A stretch of DNA of 6,916 nucleotides from JBBIJH01 sp037446075 (GTDB lineage Bacteria; Bacteroidota; Ignavibacteria; UBA10030; JAHEZR01). Below are positions 1 through 5,872 of the stretch, one piece after another. The first letter of the stretch is position 1. Every line of letters starts with the position of its first letter. The notes below the pieces were generated by a model. The model did not search any database and was not told where the DNA came from. It saw only the letters and a program-made list of their open reading frames with translations. The stretch is from NCBI GenBank assembly GCA_037446075.1, contig JBBIJH010000148.1:1-6916 (forward strand). Reading direction: 5' to 3'. The position numbers and the translations under genes are program-made.

Positions 1-98
1 ACTCTTGAGGTGTTGTTCGTAACCAAACTCGCCACCCGATGAAGTTGGCTCCCCCGATCGAATTCCTCCTCCGACCGCGACTGCTTTGTCTTCAGCGG

Positions 99-1034
99 TT
101 ATTCAATCAGCTTCCCTCGGGGGAACGAGTCGCGAATAAACTCCTTGGCTACCGAGACCACTTTCTCAGCCTTTTCCCTTGCCCTCAAGGCGTCCTCACG
201 TTCGTATTCTTCAAACGGGAGCCAGAGAGCGTCCTCGATGATGCCCGGGTCTCGGCTCACACTGACGTCGGGCTCCATTCCACTTGAGAGATCAGCTATC
301 TCAAGAATCTCTTTCCTCCACTTCTCGGGGATCCTTCCCTCGCTTGCATGTTTCCGTAGGACTTCTCCAACAAAATGGGTCTTCTCGAACACCCCGATTG
401 AAATAAGAACGGATTTGATGCTCTTCTCCACCGCTTGCTGGAAATGATACACTGCCTTGTCAAAGAACTCGTCGTTTGATAGTCGCTTCCCTATGGCGAA
501 GTCTCGCTCGCTATCCTTGAGCATTGCCATCGAAAAGTCTCTATTGCTGACCATCGATAAGAGACTCGGCTCCCCGGCACGCACGGGAAACAACCACCCA
601 CTCTCTGTTCGCTGTATTCCTCGTTGCCTGATATATTCTCTTGTAGCAACAATGAGTGTTTCTAGAAACCCCTCCGTATCAAGAACAATCTCTCCCTCCT
701 CTGCAATATCCAGAAAAAGCGGATTGTGATTGTTGAAGTTACTGGAGACTTCCTTGCGTGTGAGAAGAAGTACATCGACAGGGAGCGGTGAGAGAATTCG
801 TTTGACGCTACGTATTTGTTCCCCTCTTCTGTGTAGCCTCGGATGAATACCATCGGCAACAACGAGGAGGTCAACATCCGACTGCGGCGTTGCTTTTCCA
901 CTCACCCGTGAACCGAAGAGAACGGCCGCTTCTATGGTGAAGGGTAGCTCTGTTCCCCTGAGGTGGACGAGTGCATCGTAAACCCTTCTCTGCAAGGGAT
1001 CGTTCACGCTGGTTGGTATTTGCTCAATCGTCAC
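99..1034 (-). CDS. MNT-HEPN fusion protein (nucleotidyltransferase domain plus C-terminal HEPN domain)
   Basis: A 311-aa protein with two domains. Residues about 30-120 form a minimal nucleotidyltransferase (MNT): G41-S42, ten residues, then D53-V-D55 gives the complete GSX10DXD signature, and D87 in PVDVLL fits the third metal-binding acidic residue. Residues about 165-300 look like a HEPN helical domain, with the typical QQAVEKSIKS helix (199-208) and a KTH turn (218-220). No RX4-6H RNase motif is present in the HEPN half, so it may not be a nuclease; by family knowledge such HEPN domains can bind nucleotides or RNA. MNT domains transfer nucleotides to proteins or small molecules, and the target here is unknown. 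Translation starts at GTG; an in-frame TGA two codons upstream excludes a longer start, and no Shine-Dalgarno sequence is visible. The gene lies 165 bp downstream of hepT and may have its own promoter. Domain calls are strong; toxin-antitoxin or defence function is inference. Confidence 0.85.
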   Translation of the reverse strand: MTIEQIPTSVNDPLQRRVYDALVHLRGTELPFTIEAAVLFGSRVSGKATPQSDVDLLVVADGIHPRLHRRGEQIRSVKRILSPLPVDVLLLTRKEVSSNFNNHNPLFLDIAEEGEIVLDTEGFLETLIVATREYIRQRGIQRTESGWLFPVRAGEPSLLSMVSNRDFSMAMLKDSERDFAIGKRLSNDEFFDKAVYHFQQAVEKSIKSVLISIGVFEKTHFVGEVLRKHASEGRIPEKWRKEILEIADLSSGMEPDVSVSRDPGIIEDALWLPFEEYEREDALRAREKAEKVVSVAKEFIRDSFPRGKLIE

Positions 1035-1040
1035 TGGTCA

Positions 1041-1046
1041 ATTCTA
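1041..1046 (-). promoter_or_regulatory. Candidate -10 element for the MNT-HEPN gene, possibly leaderless
   Basis: On the minus strand the hexamer TAGAAT differs from TATAAT at one position. It ends six bases before the GTG start at 1034, so transcription could begin at the start codon itself. That would explain the missing Shine-Dalgarno sequence. No convincing -35 hexamer lies 16-18 bp upstream, so this is a weak call. Confidence 0.25.
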
Positions 1047-1093
1047 AATGGAGTACCCAACGGTTGGTGGCGATTCGTCAACGGTCGATGGCT

Positions 1094-1107
1094 GTTTCTT
1101 AAGAAAC
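1094..1107. promoter_or_regulatory. 14-bp perfect palindrome, candidate operator
   Basis: GTTTCTTAAGAAAC is perfectly self-complementary and sits about 60 bp upstream of the GTG start of the MNT-HEPN gene. Two smaller dyads lie nearby: CTTCC-ACA-GGAAG at 1113-1125 and CCAAC-G-GTTGG at 1057-1067. The cluster fills the only sizeable non-coding gap in the toxin-antitoxin-like region, as expected for an autoregulatory operator, but no regulator is identified. Confidence 0.35.
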
Positions 1108-1199
1108 GATGACTTCCACAGGAAGCGGCTGGGAAATCCCTGGTGTTTTGGTCGCGTAGATATATCCGGCCTGGAACCCTACACTTGGAAACGTTATCA

Positions 1200-1622
1200 T
1201 CACGTAAGACCCACATATGATGAAATGACTCGGACATACTCTTCCAGCGTGTCGATCCCCTGCAAGTGTTCAAGTACACGCCTCTCGTCAACCTCCCAGT
1301 AACGATGAACCAGCAGCTTTCTCAGCCCGGCCAGATTCGCCATTTTCTCCGCCAATGGAGCGGCGAGGACCTTGTGTTTGCTCAAGATCTGAAAACATGT
1401 ACTGTACGAATCCGGCACCTCCGCAAAGAGTTTCGCCGATAGATGCTGACAGATGTCGATGGAGGCCTCCGCAGCCACAATGAAGAGGTACTTTATGCTG
1501 TTTAACTTTTCCGGTGAAGTCAGAGTTACCATTTCTGGTAGAGACCGGTACTCTTCGAGCTGCTTCTTTGCCTTCTGAATCTCAGCCACTAGTGTAAGAA
1601 TCTTTTCCTTGTTTATCGCCAC
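1200..1622 (-). CDS. hepT: HepT-type HEPN RNase toxin (DUF86-like)
   Basis: A 140-aa, mostly helical protein, the usual size for HepT. Residues 97-111 hold the diagnostic motif R101-KLLV-H106-R-Y108, an RX4HXY signature. In characterised HepT proteins the Arg and His are the RNase active site and the Tyr is the residue AMPylated by the partner MntA to silence the toxin. All three are intact, so the toxin is predicted to be active. Earlier helices, including SIKYLFIVAAEASIDICQH (42-60), match the HepT core. The start is GTG, five nucleotides after the mntA TGA, with no good Shine-Dalgarno sequence; translation is probably coupled to mntA, which would ensure the antitoxin is made first. Family assignment is confident from motif and gene order; cellular RNA targets cannot be read from the sequence. 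Confidence 0.9.
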   Translation of the reverse strand: MAINKEKILTLVAEIQKAKKQLEEYRSLPEMVTLTSPEKLNSIKYLFIVAAEASIDICQHLSAKLFAEVPDSYSTCFQILSKHKVLAAPLAEKMANLAGLRKLLVHRYWEVDERRVLEHLQGIDTLEEYVRVISSYVGLT

Positions 1623-1627
1623 GGGTT

Positions 1628-2023
1628 TCAGCTCAACATGTCCCGGATGGCTTGAATTCGCTTCGGCTGAATGTCAAAATACCTGCTCCATGAACTCGAT
1701 ACGAAGTCCACTCGCAGGTCATCATCGCGGTTAAGAACCAATTTCCCCTTGGAAATACTATGAATCAAATGATCTGGGGCAGTATTCATCAGAATCACGT
1801 CAACGCGACATCCAAGAAGTTGCTCCAGCTCTCCACTGAGCTTCAACGCATAGCCCAATTCGTCGCTAATCGCTTTCATGTCTCCGACATAGATGCCCAC
1901 GTCAACATCCCTGAACGCCTCCGACTCCACAATGGAGCCAAACAGGTAGGCAAAGACAATCTCCTGCCGCCCTGATAAGTGTTCGGTTAATAAGCGGGTT
2001 ACTTCTTCCTTCGTTCCTCTCAT
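1628..2023 (-). CDS. mntA: MntA-type minimal nucleotidyltransferase antitoxin
   Basis: A 131-aa protein. The nucleotidyltransferase motif is G29-S30 followed by D39-V-D41, with D75 in RVDVIL as the third catalytic acid. Characterised MntA proteins use this site to attach AMP to the Tyr of the RX4HXY motif of HepT and so neutralise it. The loop between GS and DXD is eight residues, not the ten of the standard GSX10DXD form; the chain around it is otherwise normal, so this looks like a short-loop subfamily and not damage. The ATG start is preceded by a purine-rich AAGGCAAGAAG that can act as ribosome binding site. It begins 34 bp after the protease-like gene and ends 5 nt before hepT, so it is probably co-transcribed with both. 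Confidence 0.88.
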   Translation of the reverse strand: MRGTKEEVTRLLTEHLSGRQEIVFAYLFGSIVESEAFRDVDVGIYVGDMKAISDELGYALKLSGELEQLLGCRVDVILMNTAPDHLIHSISKGKLVLNRDDDLRVDFVSSSWSRYFDIQPKRIQAIRDMLS

Positions 2024-2057
2024 TGGCTACTTCTTGCCTTGCTGCTCGTCCTATGCT

Positions 2058-2411
2058 CTAGACCATGAGAAATCGCATCGGCTGAAGCGTTCGATTAAAC
2101 GGGTTGAATACTAAACCGAGGATCTCAAGAGTAACGACACCCAATAACGGTTCATCCCCTTCCTCTCCTACCACAACCGAGGTATGTCCGTCTCCTTGGG
2201 GTAGAGAGATATGACACTCCGAGACCTTCCGTTCAACGGGTGTACCGTCAGCTAAGGTAAAGGTCACTGTACGCTTCGGCTCTAAGTTGATTGCTTTCCA
2301 CTGCTCCGGCGCCAGCAATGTATAGGTGGCTCCGCTGTTCACAAGGAACCGTGCCGTGATCTGCTTGCCACTTGGCCCTGTTACGACCCCTTCGATGTAA
2401 GTTATGCTCAT
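2058..2411 (-). CDS. Retropepsin-like (clan AA) aspartic protease-like protein with Asp-to-Asn active-site change
   Basis: A 117-aa protein matching the short prokaryotic retropepsin-like family. Residues 22-33 read FLVNSGATYTLL, where active members have FLVDSGATYTLL. Later family features are intact: FTLADGT (51-57), the psi-loop-like PLLGVVTLE (88-96), and the NPFNRTLQPMR tail (103-113). Retropepsins act as homodimers, each chain giving one catalytic Asp. Here that residue is Asn25 (codon AAC, plus-strand bases 2337-2339), one transition away from GAC. As written, the enzyme should be unable to cut peptides and may instead be a binding or regulatory protein, unless the base is a sequencing or assembly error. 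Its ATG overlaps the end of the 63-aa gene as ATGA, so the two are translationally coupled. mntA follows 34 bp later. Confidence 0.85.
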   Translation of the reverse strand: MSITYIEGVVTGPSGKQITARFLVNSGATYTLLAPEQWKAINLEPKRTVTFTLADGTPVERKVSECHISLPQGDGHTSVVVGEEGDEPLLGVVTLEILGLVFNPFNRTLQPMRFLMV

Positions 2412-2599
2412 GGTATAAGAACCGAATTTGCCTCCTCCATATTCCTGAACTTGAAAACCCCTTTCGGGAAGTGGGGCTTGTAGAACCGGAAGGCAAAGGC
2501 ATAAAACTCCCTGAGTTTCCGGTAGTACTTAGCGTCGGGATGGAGAACCCATAGATCTCTCCGCGCCTCGTCGAAGGAGAAATACTTCTTAACTGGCAT
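2408..2599 (-). CDS. Small conserved-looking protein of unknown function, partner of the protease-like gene
   Basis: A 63-aa soluble protein, rich in basic and aromatic residues, with no signal peptide or membrane segment. The pattern SFDEARRDLW (8-17), then a helical middle, then PKGVFKFRNMEEAN (45-58), resembles small hypothetical proteins that I associate with neighbouring nucleotidyltransferase or aspartic-protease-like genes; I cannot name a family. The ATG is preceded by AGAGGGG about 8 nt upstream, a good ribosome binding site. The TGA overlaps the ATG of the protease-like gene by 4 bp, which strongly supports it as a real gene. It is probably the first gene of the four-gene unit ending with hepT. 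A substrate, adaptor or antitoxin-like role is possible but not shown. Confidence 0.75.
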   Translation of the reverse strand: MPVKKYFSFDEARRDLWVLHPDAKYYRKLREFYAFAFRFYKPHFPKGVFKFRNMEEANSVLIP

Positions 2600-2650
2600 G
2601 AGTATCGCCCCTCTTTATTTCCTCCATCAAGACTGAAGAAGTTGGCCGTA

Positions 2651-2750
2651 TCACTTACTGCTCACTTCCTTCTTCTTGTTTTCAACTTCTCACTTCGTTT
2701 CTTGCCAGACAAGGTAGGTCATCACCCCATCCTTCAATCAATCCATCCTT
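2651..2750. repeat. Low-complexity intergenic stretch with degenerate short repeats
   Basis: Non-coding spacer (2600-2821) between the export gene and the 63-aa gene. On the minus strand it is purine-rich. AAGTGA (TCACTT on plus) occurs at 2651, 2662 and 2690, and twice more at 2822 and 2830 in the end of the export gene. AAGGATGG (CCATCCTT on plus) occurs twice at 2727-2734 and 2743-2750, exactly 16 bp apart. No strong terminator or complete promoter is visible. An imperfect hairpin (ACAGA and TCTGT arms, no T-run) follows the export gene stop at about 2797-2820. Confidence 0.4.
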
Positions 2751-2821
2751 CTATAATCTACCCGCTCCTTAGTTCGTTACCTCTCCGAGTTCACAGACCG
2801 TTCAACAATCTCTGTCTTCGG

Positions 2822-5577
2822 TCACTTTTTCACTTGGGAAATCAGGTAAATAATGGTCGCCGCGCNNNNNNNNNNGTCACGATTGCAAAGGAGTCCTTGA
2901 TCGTGCCCCCGAGGTCGAACTCTTTCTTCTCCACAGGAGGCTCTGGCGGTTTCCTCGTGACAAGGATACTCGATCCGTCGAGGACCTCGGGATCAGCCCG
3001 GAACCAGCCGAAGTCCACCCTCCTTGATTCACCGGTTGGCAGAGTAAGGATTGCATATTGCGCGCTGTCTGTTAGTCCTCCCGCCCGTTCGATATAGTCC
3101 GTGACCTTATCGCCGGGGATAAATGCGAGCAAACCTGCGTTGTTCACCTCGCCTGAGACGAGCACGGTATGGGGCTGGGGCGGAATGACGACGCGATCCC
3201 CTCCGAGAACGACCACATCGTGGTCAGGATCCTTCTTCTCATAGGCTTTCTCCAGGTCAATCACGCGGCGTTTGCCATTCCGAAAATACTGTGCCCCGCC
3301 GAGATAGCTTGTCTTCGTCGGTCCACCTGCACGAGCGAGGATTTCCGAGATGCGTTCGCCCTTTCGCTTGATCGCGTAGGGTCCAGGATAAGTGAAATCT
3401 CCCTCAATGGAGACGATCTGTTGTACTTTGTAATTTGGGTTTGGACGGATAGAAACATGATCCTGGTGCTGTAGCCGAAATTCGCTATCTCTCTGAAAGT
3501 CCTTTTCCCCGATGTGGTCCAAACCCGGATTTGCAACGACGGAAGCAAATTCTTTCGAGAGCTTTGGATGAAGGATAATCGCCAGCGAATCACCACGCAA
3601 ACCTTCCGGCCGAACCCGAGCCACTTCAGCTTCCAGCACGCTTGCGTCCTCAGTGAAGCCTCCAGCCAGCAGCACAAGGTCCGTTAAGGTCATATTCGAA
3701 CGAAGAGGATATTTCCCGGGATTCTTGACGTGGCCGTCAATGGTGACATACTTATCCTTCACTTCGGTCACTTCAATTCCGTAGACGATCACCTCATCTC
3801 GAGGCCGCAATGGGATGTTGTAGGTGCTGTCCTCCAGGAGTCTTTGTAAGCTGAACGGGATGATGCGCTTGGTGAGCATATCGCTGTTCATCCGGACGAG
3901 GTCCGCACGTTGGAGATAGGTGTGCTTCTGGAACTCTGGGTCAAGGAGCCCTCCAGCTCGAAACACAAGATCATAGAGTGTGAGGCTATCGGCGTAAGGA
4001 ATTGTCTGCGGGAATTTGATGTGTCCAGAGATGGTCACCGTTTTCTCAAACTCGAGCTCGTGGATGGAATAAACCCTAATCATATCCTTCGGCTCAAGCA
4101 CGACATTGTAACCGGGATCTCCTTCGAGCGCCTTCGATAGATTGAAGGAGATGAACTCGCGAGTCAAATCCGGGCGTATTCGCTCCAGGTCCGCTTTCCC
4201 CAAGAAGGTTTCAGGCTTGGTTCCCTCGGCGGCCGCGACCAGATCTTTTATGGTTCGAATCTTACCAAGTTCGTAGCGACCCGGCCTCCAGACTGCCCCG
4301 TTGATCGTGACGAAATTCTTCTTCTCCTCCAGGATGGAAAAGACCTGAACCTCGTCGGCATCGTAGAGGGCGACGTCACCCGCCGACTTGTTTAAAATGT
4401 CCTTCAGTACAATATCGACTACGATCTTGTCTTCCGTCCCTTTTGTGCGCATTTCGAACGGTTTCACACGATCGATCTGCGCTTTGTCGAGGTAGGCAGT
4501 AGCAAGCAGACCACCCGCAAAGCCAAGCAGCTCGCTCAGATGCTCATTCTCCTTCAGTTCATAGATGGCTGGCCGACGGACCTCGCCCCGGATGGAAACC
4601 GTTTTTCCACGCGGCGGAATAAATACGATGTCGTTATTCTGCAAACGAACATCACTCGATTGATCCCCCCTCAACAAGTAATCATACAAATCGACGGTCG
4701 CTGCCACCTTATTCTCTCGGAGTACTCTGATATTCCGAAGACTCCCGCGAGTCAGCGGTCCTCCAACACTATACAATGCGTTGAAGACGGTCGCGTAGCT
4801 GCTAATTGTATACCCGCCGGGTCGTTTGACCTCTCCCATAACAAATACTCTCACGGGCCGCAGCTTCGTCAGCATCACATCCATGAAGACCGTGGGTGGA
4901 CGAGATGCTAAACCTGAATAGTATCTGGATAGTTGCTTCTTCAGGTTCTGCTCGAGTTGGTTCAGAGGCGTACCGAGGACAAATACCTGGCCGACATTCG
5001 GGATGAAGATCCGCCCCTCCCTATCAACTTCAAGTTCGTACTGGAATTCTGCTTGCCCCCAAACGGTGAGTCGAAGAACATCCCCCGGGCCCAACAGGTA
5101 GCCAGGGTCCACCGGACCTACCGCCGTCGGCTCAAACGCAGAGGGTATCTGTTTGAAAATGTCATAACCAAAGTAGTCAAGACCGCCGGGGCCTTTTGGG
5201 ACTGCTGTCGTATCTGGGGGTATGGTGATCATCTCTCGTTCAGGAGCTGACGGGGTTGCAGGCACTTTCACTTCAACACCTGCGGCGCCAGGTTGAGCGA
5301 TCTGGATCTTTGTACCTCGAGTTGTATCCACCAGAACCTCTTGGATATACTCTTCGAGGCGCACACCACGCTCCTTTGCTCTGCGTCGAGCCTCTTCTTC
5401 TGTGATTCCCAACTCCTTGAGCTTCGCTTTGAGCTGTTCAGGCGTCAACTTCGTTATTATTCCTGCTTGAGCTTGCCTGATGATGTCTTCCTTTTCCAAT
5501 TCACGCTGCGCGAGAGATACTGAACAGCATAGAAAAGCGGCAGCTACGATTGCGGCATTACGAACTCGCGGTGCCAT
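2822..5577 (-). CDS. Multi-SLBB polysaccharide export outer-membrane/periplasmic protein (Wza-like), 3' end interrupted by an N gap
   Basis: A protein of about 910 residues that likely forms or feeds the outer-membrane channel for capsule or exopolysaccharide export. Residues 1-23 are a Sec signal peptide ending SLA before Gln24. Residues 30-80 form a charged helical region (LTPEQLKAKLKELG). The polysaccharide export domain (about 157-240) starts at YLLGPGDVLRLTVWG. About seven SLBB/beta-grasp units follow, beginning near 241, 325, 420, 512, 609, 719 and 802, most with a G-x-V-x-x-P-G-x-Y core. Wza itself is about 380 aa with fewer units, so this is a long form. The ATG has GGGGTGA just upstream. 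Ten Ns at 2866-2875 fall after residue 900. Reading straight through gives a poor ARRPLFT tail and a stop at 2842; the other frame gives AATIIYLISQVKK and a TGA at 2824-2822, a plausible membrane-anchoring end. Placement after an epimerase gene fits a polysaccharide locus. Confidence 0.92.
2866..2875. other. Assembly gap (10 N) inside the export gene
   Basis: Ten undetermined bases. Coding sequence on the upstream side ends ...FAIV plus AC of a Thr codon; on the other side the convincing frame begins at GC of a codon before AATIIYLI. For these to join, the true number of missing bases must leave remainder 2 when divided by 3 (for example 5, 8 or 11), so ten is a placeholder length or the flanking bases are slightly wrong. 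Confidence 0.9.
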
Positions 5578-5599
5578 TACTCACCCCGTGCATTTTAAG

Positions 5600-5872
5600 T
5601 TTGAATTCAGAAGCCCTCTAGAAAATATGAACCTCCAGTCGTGGACCAGTCCACGAGATCTTCTCCAGGACCCCAATGGAGTGAAACTTGAGATGTTTCT
5701 GGAGCCCTTGTTGCAAGGACAGGCCTCAACTTTTCCACCTCGGGAAGAAAAAAATTCGAACACCATGTATGCCTCGCTCTTGACACGGCAGCAAAAGTTT
5801 CGTTCTTCAGCAGAGGTAGGAGCCAGAGGGCTTCTATCAGTCGGCCAGCCCGGGAAAGACCCTCAATTCAAA
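5600..5872. repeat. Nested inverted-repeat arms flanking the spacer upstream of the export gene
   Basis: AGAAGCCCTCT at 5609-5619 is exactly matched in inverted orientation by AGAGGGCTTCT at 5825-5835, enclosing 205 bp. Outside these arms, TTTGAATT at 5600-5607 is inverted as AATTCAAA at 5865-5872, which overlaps the epimerase stop codon. The order is consistent with one interrupted long stem, or with the ends of a small mobile or invertible segment. No gene is supported inside: the 290-bp spacer 5578-5867 otherwise holds only the 18-bp palindrome and minor hairpins. Confidence 0.4.
5639..5656. promoter_or_regulatory. 18-bp dyad, candidate operator or leader hairpin
   Basis: TCGTGGACCAGTCCACGA has two perfectly complementary 8-bp arms around a central CA. 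It lies 62-79 bp upstream of the export gene ATG. There is no following T-run on either strand, so it is not a classical intrinsic terminator. On the minus strand it sits just upstream of an AT-rich CATATTTTC that could be a weak -10. An operator or a leader RNA hairpin are both possible. Confidence 0.4.

Noticed and set aside
65..72. Strong Shine-Dalgarno-like GGAGGAGG on the minus strand after the MNT-HEPN stop
   Set aside because: No ATG, GTG or TTG follows at usable distance; bases 1-98 hold no supportable gene within the window.
39..729. Plus-strand open frames opposite the MNT-HEPN gene (for example 39-287, 145-447, 457-729)
   Set aside because: They are antisense to a gene with intact domain motifs, and their translations are Ser/Arg-rich with no recognisable pattern.
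1031..1291. 86-aa minus-strand open frame across the spacer and the end of hepT
   Set aside because: It overlaps hepT in another frame, has no family-like motifs, and covers the palindrome-rich spacer.
2752..2757. Perfect TATAAT on the plus strand
   Set aside because: No -35 at proper spacing and no plus-strand gene downstream; an antisense promoter cannot be excluded but is unsupported.
3261..3677. 138-aa minus-strand open frame inside the export gene
   Set aside because: A shadow in another frame of a clear SLBB coding region; composition rich in Arg, Ser and Trp.
5581..5766. 61-aa minus-strand open frame upstream of the export gene
   Set aside because: No ribosome binding site or motif, and it covers the dyad and one inverted-repeat arm; it looks like chance.
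5780..5785. TTGACA on the plus strand inside the inverted-repeat spacer
   Set aside because: No -10 hexamer 16-18 bp downstream and no plus-strand gene to serve.
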